From: JBDHTS01 sp044221445
GTDB lineage: Bacteria; Pseudomonadota; Alphaproteobacteria; Micavibrionales; Micavibrionaceae
Reading direction: 5' to 3'
Length of the DNA stretch: 64,000 nt
NCBI GenBank assembly: GCA_044221445.1
Contig: JBGAPF010000003.1
Span: 124,001-188,000, forward strand
In this document: in pieces, positions 1-8,716 of the stretch
Numbering within the stretch: position 1 is the first letter of the stretch
How the letters are laid out: every line of letters starts with the position of its first letter
Position numbers and translations under genes: made by a program
Notes under the pieces: generated by a model
The model's database searches: none
Told to the model about the DNA's origin: nothing
What the model saw: the letters and a program-made list of their open reading frames with translations, nothing else

Positions 1-132
1 GTCGCGGATGGGGAAGGCCAGCCGGGCCTGATCGGAAATCAGTTCCTGTCGCGCGGCGTCATAACGCAGCGGCACATGGGTGACGGGGCAGACGAGAATT
101 TCAAGAAGTTTCGGGTCGACGATACTGGCCAT
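1..132 (-). CDS. Trm112 family protein (UPF0434), 3' end cut by window edge
   Basis: The first 44 codons of a small protein run from the ATG at 132 off the left edge. The product begins MASIVDPKLLEILVCP and continues with PVTHVPLRYD, the N-terminal signature of the 60-70 residue YcaR/Trm112 family, in which LLEILVCP carries the first metal-binding-type cysteine. Family members act as small zinc-binding partners of methyltransferases in eukaryotes and archaea; the bacterial role is poorly defined. It lies 32 bases downstream of the Lon-substrate-binding gene on the same strand and probably shares its transcript. Only the C-terminus is missing, because of the window boundary. Confidence 0.8.
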   Translation of the reverse strand, partial: MASIVDPKLLEILVCPVTHVPLRYDAARQELISDQARLAFPIRD

Positions 133-164
133 GGACTCTGATGTACGCCCTGCGGCGCGCGGCG

Positions 165-830
165 TCAATGCCTGACCGGGTGGCTTTCGGGCTGATCGCC
201 GCCATGAACGGCCAGTTCCAGCATGGCCAGGAACATACCGGCGCGGCTGCGGCAGCACGGGGCTTCCAGTAAAGCCTGTTTTTCGCAGGGGTCGAAGGGG
301 CAGATCATCGACAGGCAGGTGATCAGGCGCTCGTCGGTGGCGCCGTCGATCATGTCCCAATCGCAGGACAGGCCGTGAAGGCTGAAATAACTGGACAGCA
401 AAGGCTGCAGTTTTGCCCGGTCAAGGTCGAGGCAGTTCATCGGCTTGAGGTCTTCGGCAAAAGCCGACCAGTCGACGGCGGCGCGCCGGTATCCCTGCTG
501 CGGCGGCAGCTCCATGGTCATTTTAAACCGCGAAAGGCCTGTCAGGGTGATCAGATACCGGTCGTCTTCCGTTTCGGTAAAGCTGGTGATCCGTCCGGCG
601 CAGCCGATGGAAAAAAGGTCCGCCCCGTTCTGGGCGGCGGCCTTCATCGGCTGGATCATGCCGATCAGGCGGTCGGATCTGAGGGCGTCATCGACCATCG
701 CGCGATAGCGGGGCTCGAAAATATTGAGGGGCAGATGGCCGCGTGGCAGCAACAGCACGCCGGCCAGCGGAAAGACCGGAATAGCGCCGGGCAAAGCATC
801 GGCTGGATATGAAGGCATGCGGTCCTGCAT
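165..830 (-). CDS. LON peptidase substrate-binding domain protein
   Basis: This 221-residue protein matches the stand-alone Lon N-terminal (PUA-like) domain family. The characteristic opening strand IPVFPLAGVLLLPRG is at residues 17-31, followed by PLNIFEPRYRAMVDDAL and the later GCAGRITSF segment, both typical of the fold. No ATPase or protease domain follows, so it cannot be Lon itself. The family is thought to bind unfolded or specific proteins, but the client is unknown. It lies between cnoX upstream and a Trm112 gene downstream, an arrangement common in alphaproteobacteria. An AGG five bases before the ATG at 830 supports this start; Met5 is a possible alternative. Confidence 0.85.
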   Translation of the reverse strand: MQDRMPSYPADALPGAIPVFPLAGVLLLPRGHLPLNIFEPRYRAMVDDALRSDRLIGMIQPMKAAAQNGADLFSIGCAGRITSFTETEDDRYLITLTGLSRFKMTMELPPQQGYRRAAVDWSAFAEDLKPMNCLDLDRAKLQPLLSSYFSLHGLSCDWDMIDGATDERLITCLSMICPFDPCEKQALLEAPCCRSRAGMFLAMLELAVHGGDQPESHPVRH

Positions 831-856
831 GGAAACCTATATAGGGCGCTCGGGGA

Positions 857-1798
857 TCAGGAAAACAGGAGCGTGGACAATTTTCGCCGCCCCGCCACCG
901 CGTGGGGATCGGCAAATCCCAAAGCCTCGAAAAACTTCAGCAGCTGCAGCCGGGCCTTGTCCTCTTCCCATGTCCGGTTGCGGCGCATGATCTCCAGCAG
1001 CGCGTCGACCGCCTGTTCCGACTCGCCGCCCGCGAACAGGGCGACGGCCAAATCGAAGCGGGCCTGGTGGTCGTTTTCATCCGCCTGCAGTCTTCGGATA
1101 TACTCAGCCACCGCTTTGGCGGCGGGCCGGTTGGCCGCGAGGTCGAGGGCGGTGCGCGCCGCCGCCAGCGCCGGATGGCCCGCCAGGATATCGGGCGCAT
1201 GATCGGCGAGGCCTTTTGCCTCCTCCAGCGCGTCCGAGGCGATCAGGGTGCGGATCAGCCCGGCATAGGCATCGCCGTTGGCTTCGTCCTGGGACAGGAT
1301 CGCGGCATAAAGGGTCTGCGCCTCCTGGACTTTCCCTTCGGCCAGCAGGGCCGCGGCCTGGATCAGGGAGGTCGGGATATCGAGCGCGTCGGGCTGGCCC
1401 TGGTTCGCCAGCGCCACAAGCTGGGCGATCAGCGCCTTGAGCTCAGAAGCCGGCTTCGCCCCTGCGAACGCCGTAACCGGCTGGCCTTGGAAGAACGCGA
1501 ACACGGTGGGAACGGACTGGATGCGCAGGGCCTGCGCCAGGTCCTGGTTGTCGTCGATATTGATCTTCGCCAGAAGGATCTTGCCGCCCGCTTCGCTGAC
1601 CAGCTGCTCAAGCACAGGCGTCAGCTGCTTGCAGGGGCCGCACCATGGCGCCCAGAAATCGGCCAGGACCGGCACGTCCAGCGAGGCGCGCACGACCTTC
1701 TCCTCGAAGTCCGGCGTCTCAACGTCGAAGATATAAGCCGACGCCTTTGCGTCCGCCGTCGCTGCGTCCGTTTTCTTTTTACCCATGCCGATCAGCAT
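857..1798 (-). CDS. cnoX: Thioredoxin-TPR co-chaperone CnoX/YbbN
   Basis: The 313-residue product has a thioredoxin domain at about residues 25-130 with the active site WAPWCGPCK, followed by a tetratricopeptide-like helical half (about 135-313). This is the architecture of CnoX (YbbN), a chaperedoxin that holds oxidised unfolding proteins and passes them to GroEL or DnaK. The complete CGPC motif predicts a redox-active form, as in Caulobacter, unlike the E. coli protein which lacks one cysteine. It starts three bases after the ProXp-ala stop, so the two are almost certainly cotranscribed. Start choice is supported by GGAGG upstream; Met5 is an alternative. Confidence 0.9.
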   Translation of the reverse strand: MLIGMGKKKTDAATADAKASAYIFDVETPDFEEKVVRASLDVPVLADFWAPWCGPCKQLTPVLEQLVSEAGGKILLAKINIDDNQDLAQALRIQSVPTVFAFFQGQPVTAFAGAKPASELKALIAQLVALANQGQPDALDIPTSLIQAAALLAEGKVQEAQTLYAAILSQDEANGDAYAGLIRTLIASDALEEAKGLADHAPDILAGHPALAAARTALDLAANRPAAKAVAEYIRRLQADENDHQARFDLAVALFAGGESEQAVDALLEIMRRNRTWEEDKARLQLLKFFEALGFADPHAVAGRRKLSTLLFS

Positions 1799-1801
1799 CG
1801 T

Positions 1802-2368
1802 TCAGTTCCCCTCCGGCGCCGCAGCTGGCGCACACTGGCTTAAATCGAGTATCAGCGGTTCGTGCCCCGTCCGGCGCAGGAACAATTCCAGCGCGGCGGG
1901 CGCCAGCCCCACCGACATGGTGTTGACCAGCGGATGATAGACCACCGTTTCGGCCTGCATCATCGAACGGTCGAGCACGACTCGCACTGCCTTGTCCTTA
2001 TCATTGATCACGGCAAAAGGGCAAACGGAACCGGGCCGCACCCCGAGCGTGCGCCACAGCCGGTCCGCGGAGCCGAACGACAACCGCCCGCAGCCCAGAA
2101 GATCCTGAAGCCCGCGCAGATCCACAGGCGTTTCGTTGGCAGCGACGACCAGGAACATCGCCTCCTTTTTATCGCGCAGAAATAGGTTGCGGCAATGCGC
2201 GCCGGGGATGGTCTCGACAAGCGCCGTGCTCTCCGCCACAGTGAACACAGCCCGATGGCGATGTGTCTGATAGGAAATACCAAGAGAATCAAGGCATTCC
2301 AGAAGTTCTTCCGGCGAGGTCGGTAGATCGGGTGCCACGGCATCCTCGACGCCGGCTGCATTTGTCAT
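1802..2368 (-). CDS. Prolyl-tRNA editing enzyme ProXp-ala (YbaK/PrdX family)
   Basis: A 188-residue aminoacyl-tRNA deacylase of the YbaK/ProX superfamily that hydrolyses mischarged Ala-tRNA(Pro) in trans. Supporting segments are HRHRAVFTVAES near the N-terminus, the lysine-bearing FLRDKKEAMFLVV (residues ~66-78), the GRLSFGSADRLWRTLGVRPGS turn region and VVYHPLVNTMSVGL near the C-terminus, all typical of the free-standing ProXp-ala group. I chose the ATG at 2368 because GGCGG sits seven bases upstream; an in-frame TTG at 2383 would add five residues. The gene leads a minus-strand unit with cnoX. Confidence 0.88.
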   Translation of the reverse strand: MTNAAGVEDAVAPDLPTSPEELLECLDSLGISYQTHRHRAVFTVAESTALVETIPGAHCRNLFLRDKKEAMFLVVAANETPVDLRGLQDLLGCGRLSFGSADRLWRTLGVRPGSVCPFAVINDKDKAVRVVLDRSMMQAETVVYHPLVNTMSVGLAPAALELFLRRTGHEPLILDLSQCAPAAAPEGN

Positions 2369-2664
2369 AGCGCATTCCGCCAAAAAGTTTCCAATTCAGG
2401 CAGAAAAGTAACCTCATTGTGGCAAAAATCAATCTTTTGGTAAGGGATTTCAGGCAGACTATTTCTGTAAACTAATAGGGCATGGGGTAAAATGGGCGCA
2501 GCGAAGCGGGGAATAGGTCCGGACACAATCGGGTCGCAACTGAATATGCTGATGGGCGACAATCCAAGGAACAATATCGATCTCCCCAGCATGCCAGCGG
2601 AAGGATTAGGTTCCCTGATCAATTCCCCCGAACCGTCGTTACCCTCACCTAAGCTGGACATGCC

Positions 2665-2946
2665 ATGAACATTGAACTGGGGCAGATGGCGGACGGCAGC
2701 ATCATGATCATGGCGGATGCCGATTTTTCCTACGATGTCCGCCGGGTCGAATATTACCGCGACCAGCGCCTGGTCATGCTGATCTATGACGAGCCCGGCC
2801 ACGAGGGCGAATTGATGCACCACGAACTGAACGACAGGGCCAACGCCCTGATGGAAGCGTCGGGCAGCATCCTGATCATCAACCAAAGCCCCGACCGCAA
2901 GCTTTACGGCTATGATGTGCCCCTGGTCCAGGTCGGCGCACTTTAA
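2665..2946 (+). CDS. Small conserved-type protein of unknown function (93 aa)
   Basis: An ORF of 93 residues beginning MNIELGQMADGSIMIMADAD. The protein is acidic, without signal peptide or membrane segment, and looks like a compact alpha/beta fold with alternating strands (SIMIMADADFSYD, LVMLIYDEPG, ILIINQS). I prefer it to the longer antisense frame over 2365-3009 because its composition and codon pattern are those of a real protein, while the antisense is low in acidic residues and shows no domain. No family recognised. The nearest upstream gene is divergent, so it has its own promoter; no strong ribosome site is visible before the ATG. Confidence 0.65.
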   Translation: MNIELGQMADGSIMIMADADFSYDVRRVEYYRDQRLVMLIYDEPGHEGELMHHELNDRANALMEASGSILIINQSPDRKLYGYDVPLVQVGAL

Positions 2947-3013
2947 TCCATCGCCCCTTTTTTCTCTTGCAATCGTCCTTCGGATGGCTATATTCGGGTC
3001 AATTCTCAAGGAT

Positions 3014-3088
<75 letters not shown>

Positions 3089-3146
3089 GAATACCGGAAT
3101 AAATCCATTATTAATCCTGATCGCTTTACTGCCTGACATAACCGTG

Positions 3147-5114
3147 TCAGGCCGCGTTCTGTTCCGTCTGGCGGTGTCCCTGCCACCGCTCCTTCCATGC
3201 CTGGAACATCAACACGGTCCAGATCCGGCCCGCCCACTGGGTTTCGCCGGACAGATAGGCGTTCCAGGCCGCGCCGACCGCCGCCGCGTCGAGCAGACCC
3301 TCGTCGCGCATCGCCCGTTCGTCGAGCAAGGTGTGCGCCCAGTCTTTCAGCGGGCCTTTCAGCCATTGGTCGAGCGGGACGGAAAAACCCTGTTTCGGGC
3401 GGTCGAACAATGCCGGCGGCAAATGGCGGGCCAGCACCTGGCGCAGCAGCCATTTGCCGGAGACGGTGCCGGACGCGCCCGTCTTCATGCGTTCCGGCAG
3501 GCGCCAGGCATATTCGGCGACGCGCGGGTCGAGCAGCGGGGCACGCAGTTCGAGGGAGTTCGCCATGCTGGCCCGGTCCGCCTTCACCATCAGATCGTTG
3601 GGCAGGTAGAACAGCATGTCGTCATAGATCATGTCCTCAGCGAAGCTGAGCCCCTTCGGATGCCAGGCGGGGTCGGTCAGGGTGATGCCCGGCGTGCCCA
3701 TGTCGTTGGCGACGGGCGGCGTGCGCCATTGCTCGATCTGCGCCGAATAGACGTCGTCGCGCCCGGCGCAGGCCAGGAGTTCGGAGAATTTATACAGCCG
3801 CCGCCCGAATTGCGGGTGGCGCGCCGCCAGCCGGTCCCATTGGTCCTGCGGCAGGCCGCGCAGCACGGCGCCGATGCGGGTGCGCAGTCCTTGCGGCATC
3901 CATCCGACGCGGCTCCACAGCTTCGGCACCAGGAAATGGCGCAGATAGCCGCCCAGCATTTCGTCGCCGCCGTCGCCGGTCAGCGCGACGGTGACGGATT
4001 GCCGCGCGAACTGCGACACCAGAAAGGTGGGAATCTGGGACGCGTCGGCGAAGGGTTCGTCATAGATATCCGCCAGGCGCGGGATCACGTCCATCGCCTC
4101 GCGCGGCCCGACATAGAGTTCGTGATGGTCGGTGCCGAGCCGTTGCGCCACGCCCGCCGCGTGAGCGGCTTCGTCATAGCCCTGCTCACGAAATCCGATG
4201 GCATATGTTTTCACAGGCTGCGCGCTTTCCTGCTGCATCAGTGCGACGACAAGGCTGGAATCGATGCCGCCGGACAGGAACGCGCCGAGCGGCACGTCGC
4301 CCATCATACGGTCGCGGACGCAGCTGCGCAAAATCCCCTCGAAATCCGCGATCGCCTCACCGTCGCTTTTGCGCACCGGGTCGGCCTTCGCCTGTTCCAC
4401 CACGCGCGGCAGGTGCCAGTAGGGCTGCATTATCGATGCCAGGTCGCCGCCCGGATCCAGACGGTCCGGCTCGACCGTCATCGTGCAGGCGGGCAGGACC
4501 TGCCATACATTCCGGTAGATCGACCGCGGCGCGGGCACATAGCCATAGCGCATGTATAAATTCAGCGCCTCACGGTCGATCTCGCCCCGGAACGCGCCAT
4601 GGGCGTGGAAGGCTTTCAGTTCAGACGCGAACAGCAATTGCTTACCGGCCCAGCCGATATAGAGCGGCTTCTTGCCGAACCGGTCGCGCGCCAGATGCAG
4701 GCGGCGCGCCGCCTTGTCCCACAGCGCGAAGACGAACATGCCGTTGCACTTTCTCAGGCCCGCGTCATAGCCCCAGCGTTCGAAGGCCGCCAGCATGATT
4801 TCAGTGTCCGAATGGCCGCGGAACGCGACGCCCTGCTGTTCCAGTTCGGCCCGGATCTCGCGGAAATTATAAATCTCGCCGTTATACGTCATGACATACC
4901 GGCCGGAGGCGGACGCCATCGGCTGCGCGCCCTCGGGCGACAGGTCGACGATCGCCAGGCGGCGATGGGCCAGCGCGACGGGCGCGTCCGCGTCCTGCCA
5001 CACATGGCCGTCGTCAGGGCCGCGATGCCGCAGACTGGCGGCCATGCGCAGCGCCGCCTGACGCCCCTGCTCGCCGCCGCTTCCCTCGCCCGCCAGGCCT
5101 GCTATGCCGCACAT
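3147..5114 (-). CDS. asnB: Asparagine synthetase, glutamine-hydrolysing
   Basis: A 655-residue class II glutamine amidotransferase / AsnB-type synthetase. The start must be the ATG at 5114, giving MCGIAGLAG, since the N-terminal cysteine becomes the glutaminase nucleophile; the frame remains open 27 bases further upstream but translation there would bury it. The glutaminase domain (1-~210) shows LAHRRLAIVDLSPEGAQP and MTYNGEIYNFREIR. The synthetase domain has the pyrophosphate loop SGGIDSSLV (about residue 290) and DEPFADASQIPT. The family makes asparagine from aspartate, glutamine and ATP; members of this length are also used in polysaccharide or secondary-metabolite loci, so the exact acceptor is not certain. 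It stands alone between tRNA-Gly and two small + strand genes. Confidence 0.9.
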   Translation of the reverse strand: MCGIAGLAGEGSGGEQGRQAALRMAASLRHRGPDDGHVWQDADAPVALAHRRLAIVDLSPEGAQPMASASGRYVMTYNGEIYNFREIRAELEQQGVAFRGHSDTEIMLAAFERWGYDAGLRKCNGMFVFALWDKAARRLHLARDRFGKKPLYIGWAGKQLLFASELKAFHAHGAFRGEIDREALNLYMRYGYVPAPRSIYRNVWQVLPACTMTVEPDRLDPGGDLASIMQPYWHLPRVVEQAKADPVRKSDGEAIADFEGILRSCVRDRMMGDVPLGAFLSGGIDSSLVVALMQQESAQPVKTYAIGFREQGYDEAAHAAGVAQRLGTDHHELYVGPREAMDVIPRLADIYDEPFADASQIPTFLVSQFARQSVTVALTGDGGDEMLGGYLRHFLVPKLWSRVGWMPQGLRTRIGAVLRGLPQDQWDRLAARHPQFGRRLYKFSELLACAGRDDVYSAQIEQWRTPPVANDMGTPGITLTDPAWHPKGLSFAEDMIYDDMLFYLPNDLMVKADRASMANSLELRAPLLDPRVAEYAWRLPERMKTGASGTVSGKWLLRQVLARHLPPALFDRPKQGFSVPLDQWLKGPLKDWAHTLLDERAMRDEGLLDAAAVGAAWNAYLSGETQWAGRIWTVLMFQAWKERWQGHRQTEQNAA

Positions 5115-5263
5115 CGCGTATGTCCCCGTCCGTTTCTGCATTCACTATAAATTTTTTAAACGGAATGCGGTGAAAAAAGATAAAGGGGAGGCACGCCTTA
5201 AGGTCAGTGTTCTGCTGCGATGCAGCTTCGGCAGTTTTTAAAGATTTGGCGCTATGATGAAGT

Positions 5264-5563
5264 ATGGACATCATGCTGCACACGGACCAGGAAGGTCATA
5301 TCGCCCTGACCTGCGACGGTGTTTTCAACGCACCAGTCGAGGCGATCGAGCTGGAAGAATCCAGCCTGTTGCTCGGTGTCCGTTTCACAGGGGTTTCCGA
5401 TCCTGTCATGATGAACTGCGCCGTCGATCCGGCGATCGCCGATGCCCTGTCAAGCCAGACCGTCTGCGCCATCGGGTTTTTCCTGGGGCGCGAACTGGCG
5501 GGGGCGATTCACGTGCCGTTCCGCATCCTTGCCGCGCCCTGCAAGCGGAGGACGATGCCATGA
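5264..5563 (+). CDS. Hypothetical small protein (99 aa)
   Basis: A 99-residue ORF beginning MDIMLHTDQEGHIALTCDG. The sequence is amphipathic, with alternating strand-like segments (SLLLGVRFTG, VCAIGFFLGRELAGAIHVPF) and no signal peptide. Its stop codon overlaps the ATG of the next small ORF (ATGA at 5560-5563), which argues that both are real and translationally coupled. I do not recognise the family; the length and beta-rich look would fit a small PilZ-like or other barrel domain, but no diagnostic motif is present. It is transcribed away from asnB. Confidence 0.6.
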   Translation: MDIMLHTDQEGHIALTCDGVFNAPVEAIELEESSLLLGVRFTGVSDPVMMNCAVDPAIADALSSQTVCAIGFFLGRELAGAIHVPFRILAAPCKRRTMP

Positions 5564-5760
5564 ACGCGGAATCTGCCGTTCTCCAGTGCATCGGTGGTTC
5601 CTACGCCCAGCGCGCCAACGACCAGGCTTTGCCCGATGCGCTGGCGGATTTTACAGCGCCTGCCTCGGAAGCCGGTTCCTGGCTGCGCCGCCACACTGCA
5701 AGCGCCCCGGTTGCCGCCCCTTCGGTCGCGCGCCTTGACCTAAAGGCTTTCTCGCCTTAA
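5560..5760 (+). CDS. Hypothetical small protein (66 aa), coupled to the preceding ORF
   Basis: A 66-residue ORF starting with the ATG that overlaps the upstream stop in an ATGA junction. It begins MNAESAVLQCIGGSYAQRA and ends in a proline- and alanine-rich tail (APVAAPSVARLDLKAF). The same frame stays open upstream to 5254, but the overlap junction makes 5560 the sensible start. No domain recognised. Gene order suggests a small two-gene unit immediately before dps, though dps has a separate ribosome site and could have its own promoter. Confidence 0.5.
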   Translation: MNAESAVLQCIGGSYAQRANDQALPDALADFTAPASEAGSWLRRHTASAPVAAPSVARLDLKAFSP

Positions 5761-5801
5761 CTTTTCTGCCAGTGTTTCATTTTTACAAGGCAGAAAGATT
5801 T

Positions 5802-6269
5802 ATGGACAAGCCCGCTTACATGAAAGGCAAGGACAACAAGGCCGTGGTCGACGGCCTGACGACGGTCCTGGCCGATACTTTCGTTCTTTATTACAAAACC
5901 CATACGTTTCACTGGAACGTCGTCGGCGCGAACTTCAAGGCGCTGCATGAACTGTTCGAGGAACAATATAACGAATTGTGGACGTTCACGGATGAGGTGG
6001 CCGAGCGGATCCGCGCCCTTGACGGCAACGTGCCGATCAACCTCGCCGACCTGAAGAAACATGCGAAGCTTCAGGAGACGGGACAGATCCCAGACGCGAC
6101 GGCGATGGTGGCCGAACTGGCCGCCGACAACGCGGGCATCGTCAGCAACATCTTCCCCGTCCTGCGCCGCTGCCAGGAAGCCGGCGACGAGGGCACGGTC
6201 GACATGCTGAACAAGCGCATCGAGGTGCATGAGAAAGCCGCCTGGATGCTGCGAAGCATTTTAAAGTAA
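5802..6269 (+). CDS. dps: Dps family ferritin-like DNA-binding protein
   Basis: A 155-residue four-helix-bundle protein of the Dps/miniferritin family, which stores iron and protects DNA from peroxide in starved cells. The ferroxidase motif spans KTHTFHWNVVGANFKALHE and continues with FEEQYNELWTFTDEVAERIR, giving the conserved histidines, aspartate and glutamate at the dimer interface. The C-terminus ends MLRSILK, so the basic DNA-binding tail is short; the N-terminus has several lysines (MDKPAYMKGKDNK). AGGCAGAAAG seven or so bases upstream supports the ATG at 5802 rather than an upstream in-frame start at 5772. A strong terminator follows. Confidence 0.93.
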   Translation: MDKPAYMKGKDNKAVVDGLTTVLADTFVLYYKTHTFHWNVVGANFKALHELFEEQYNELWTFTDEVAERIRALDGNVPINLADLKKHAKLQETGQIPDATAMVAELAADNAGIVSNIFPVLRRCQEAGDEGTVDMLNKRIEVHEKAAWMLRSILK

Positions 6270-6292
6270 AAATTGAAGTCGAAAATCAACCG

Positions 6293-6330
6293 AAGACGCC
6301 GCGAAAAATCATTCGCGGCGTCTTATTTTT
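6293..6330. terminator. Intrinsic terminator shared by dps and mltG
   Basis: A perfect 13-bp stem AAGACGCCGCGAA / TTCGCGGCGTCTT with a six-base loop, followed by TATTTTT on the + strand. It terminates dps and, because of A-rich sequence on the other side, probably also mltG, whose stop codon (6309-6311) lies inside the hairpin. Confidence 0.9.
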
Positions 6331-7304
6331 CTCCATTGCGCGACGTTGCGGTTGTGCTCCTCCAGCGTCTTTGCGAACACATGGCCGCCGGTCCCGTCGG
6401 CGACGAAATAAAGACATTCGTTACGCTCCGGTTTCAGAACGGCTTCCAGGGACTCCGCGCCCGGATTGGCGACAGGCCCCGGCGGCAGTCCGGCATTCCG
6501 ATACGTGTTGTATGCGGAGTCGGTCTCCAGGTCTTTCAGCAGCAGGCGTCGCCCGAGCGGCCCCATCCCCTTGTCCTGAATCTTTCCTTCGGTCAGCGCG
6601 TAAATCACTGTTGGATCGGATTGCAGCGGGATGTTTTGTGCAAGGCGGTTGAGGAAGACGCCCGCGATGCGTTTGCGTTCGCCTGGGACGCCCGTCTCCT
6701 TTTCAACGATGGATGCCAGCGTCACCACCTCCGCCCGGGACAGGGATGGGCTACTTGCGTCGCGCTGCGCCCATAGGCCGTCGAGAGTCTTCTCCATCGC
6801 CGCCTGCATGCGGTTGATCACCGCCTGCCGGGTGTCGCCGCGCGTGAAGCCGTAGGTTTCAGGCAGAAGCGATCCTTCGGCAGGGGTTTTTTCTATATCG
6901 CCGGTTAGCCCTTCCGCCTTGTTGACGATCTGCACGACCTGCCAGCTGGTGAGGCCTTCCGGGATCGTCACCTGACGCAGCAGAACCTGCCCTTTCGCCA
7001 GCATGTCGAGCGTCTGCATGATGGAGAGTCCCGCCGGGAAATTATACTCCCCGGCTTTCAGCTGCTTATCTTTGCCGGACGCGCGCGCGGCCGCGATGAA
7101 CAGGATCCGGTTGCCGATCACGCCTGCGCCCGCAAGCTCGCGCGTGATGGCGGACAGGCCCGCGCCTTTCTCGACCAGCACTTCTTTATCAGATCCCAGC
7201 GGTCCCGGTTGCCGCGCCGCATGCCAGCCCCAGGCCGCGCCAAGGCCGGCGGCGATGACCGAAAGCAAAAACACCGATGCCAGAAAAAGCAGAAAAGCGC
7301 GCAT
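6309..7304 (-). CDS. mltG: Endolytic murein transglycosylase MltG
   Basis: A 331-residue inner-membrane enzyme that cleaves nascent peptidoglycan strands and sets glycan length. A single N-terminal membrane segment (about residues 2-25, FLLFLASVFLLSVIAAGLGA) is followed by a LysM-like region (EVLVEKGAGLSAITRELA) and the YceG catalytic domain with ASIVEKETGVPGERKRIAGVF, in which the first glutamate of EKE is the catalytic residue, then SDPTVIYAL and YNTYRNAGLPPGPVANPG, which are diagnostic. The ATG at 7304 directly precedes the membrane segment; the frame stays open 60 bases upstream. It closes the fab cluster 68 bases after fabF, the usual position in many proteobacteria. Confidence 0.93.
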   Translation of the reverse strand: MRAFLLFLASVFLLSVIAAGLGAAWGWHAARQPGPLGSDKEVLVEKGAGLSAITRELAGAGVIGNRILFIAAARASGKDKQLKAGEYNFPAGLSIMQTLDMLAKGQVLLRQVTIPEGLTSWQVVQIVNKAEGLTGDIEKTPAEGSLLPETYGFTRGDTRQAVINRMQAAMEKTLDGLWAQRDASSPSLSRAEVVTLASIVEKETGVPGERKRIAGVFLNRLAQNIPLQSDPTVIYALTEGKIQDKGMGPLGRRLLLKDLETDSAYNTYRNAGLPPGPVANPGAESLEAVLKPERNECLYFVADGTGGHVFAKTLEEHNRNVAQWRKIRRRE

Positions 7305-7372
7305 AACAATATCCTGTCGTTCCGGACGTCTGACCAGAATCCTTCGCCATACACGAAATGACAACCGTTTTT

Positions 7373-8644
7373 TCAGACCGCCCGGAAAATGACGCTGGCG
7401 TTGGTGCCGCCGAACCCGAAGGAATTGGACAGCGCGACGCCGACTTTTTTCTCTTTCGCCTTTTTAGGCACCAGGTCGATTCCCCGGCAGGGTTCGGAGA
7501 TGTTCTCCAGGTTCAGGGTCGGAGGCAGGATGCCGGTGCGGATCGCCTGGATCGAATAGATCGCCTCGACCGCCCCCGCCGCACCGAGCAGATGGCCGAT
7601 GGCGGATTTTGTTGACGACATGGAGACCGTGTCGATCGCGGCGCCGAACATGCGCTTGACGCCCGTGCATTCCAGCCCGTCGCCGACCGGCGTCGACGTG
7701 CCGTGGGCGTTGATGTAGTCGACGGCGGACGGATCTATTTTTGCATGGCCGAACGCCATACGCATGGCGCGGAAGCCGCCATCGCCGTTTTCGGCGGGCG
7801 ACGTCATATGATAGGCATCGCCCGATAATCCATAGCCGATGACTTCCGCGTAAATTTTCGCGCCGCGCTTTTTGGCGTGCTCGTATTCTTCCAGGACGAC
7901 GACGCCCGCGCCCTCGCCGATCACGAAGCCGTCGCGGCCCTCGTCGAAGGGGCGGGAGGCTTCGGAAGGCCGGTCGTTATAACCGCTGGACAGGGCGCGC
8001 AGGGCGGCAAAGCTGGCGACTCCCAAACGGTTGACCGCCGCTTCCGCACCGCCCGCGACCATCACGTCGGCGTCGCCGAGCATGATCAGCCGCGCGGAAT
8101 CGCCGATGGCGTGCGTGCCGGTAGCGCAGGCCGTGACGACCGCATGGTTCGGCCCCTTGAATCCATATTTGATCGAGATATGGCCGGAGGCCAGGTTGAT
8201 CAGCATGGCCGGATTGGCAAACGGCGAAATGCGCCTTGGCCCTTTTTCGTGCAGGATAATTGACGTTTCATACATCGTGCCGAGGCCGCCGATGCCGGAA
8301 CCGACCAGGACGCCGGTGCGCTCCTGGTCTTCCGCGCTTTCCGGTTTCCATCCGGAATCCTCGACCGCTTCCTGCGCCGCCGCCATCGCGAAATGGATAA
8401 ACTTGTCCATTTTCTTTTGTTCTTTGGGCTCGACGAACGCGTCAGCGTTGAACGCGCCGTTCGCAGGCGCCGCGTCCGTTGTCTTTGGGACGATGCCCGC
8501 GATCTGGGAATTGATGTCGGAGGCGTCGAACTCGTCGATTCTGCGGATGCCGCTGTCGCCCGCGGTCAGGCGCGCCCAGTTATGCGCAACCCCGACGCCG
8601 AGAGGAGAGACCATGCCCATGCCGGTAACGACGACGCGTCTCAT
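7373..8644 (-). CDS. fabF: Beta-ketoacyl-ACP synthase II (FabF)
   Basis: A 423-residue condensing enzyme of type II fatty acid elongation, which extends acyl-ACP with malonyl-ACP. The thiolase-fold catalytic triad is visible: the nucleophile in VVTACATGTHAIG (about residue 170), His in NAHGTSTPVGD (about 310) and His in KSAIGHLLGAAGAVE (about 345), with the closing NSFGFGGTNASVIF. Length and motifs are standard. The gene follows acpP in the fab cluster, separated by a hairpin at 8669-8697 that may reduce readthrough, which fits the need for more ACP than synthase. Confidence 0.95.
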   Translation of the reverse strand: MRRVVVTGMGMVSPLGVGVAHNWARLTAGDSGIRRIDEFDASDINSQIAGIVPKTTDAAPANGAFNADAFVEPKEQKKMDKFIHFAMAAAQEAVEDSGWKPESAEDQERTGVLVGSGIGGLGTMYETSIILHEKGPRRISPFANPAMLINLASGHISIKYGFKGPNHAVVTACATGTHAIGDSARLIMLGDADVMVAGGAEAAVNRLGVASFAALRALSSGYNDRPSEASRPFDEGRDGFVIGEGAGVVVLEEYEHAKKRGAKIYAEVIGYGLSGDAYHMTSPAENGDGGFRAMRMAFGHAKIDPSAVDYINAHGTSTPVGDGLECTGVKRMFGAAIDTVSMSSTKSAIGHLLGAAGAVEAIYSIQAIRTGILPPTLNLENISEPCRGIDLVPKKAKEKKVGVALSNSFGFGGTNASVIFRAV

Positions 8645-8668
8645 GCAACGATCCTGTTCTAAAAAGAG

Positions 8669-8697
8669 AAAAGCGGCCTTTATGCAAGGCCGCTTTT
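8669..8697 (-). terminator. Hairpin between acpP and fabF (partial terminator)
   Basis: A 12-bp perfect stem AAAAGCGGCCTT / AAGGCCGCTTTT with a five-base loop lies between the acpP stop and the fabF start. Read on the minus strand it ends in a short run of T (CTTTTCTCTTTTT), so it resembles a leaky intrinsic terminator that would let acpP outnumber fabF transcripts. Confidence 0.7.
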
Positions 8698-8716
8698 GAA
8701 ATATTGGAACAGCCGA

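Noticed and set aside
2365..3009. A 214-codon minus-strand frame covering the small + strand gene
   Set aside because: It overlaps the better + strand ORF (2665-2946), has no recognisable domain and its composition is that of an antisense frame.
3144..4559. A 471-codon + strand frame over asnB, and a similar 484-codon frame over mrcA (43875-45329)
   Set aside because: Both lie opposite genes with all catalytic motifs; no independent start signals or domains.
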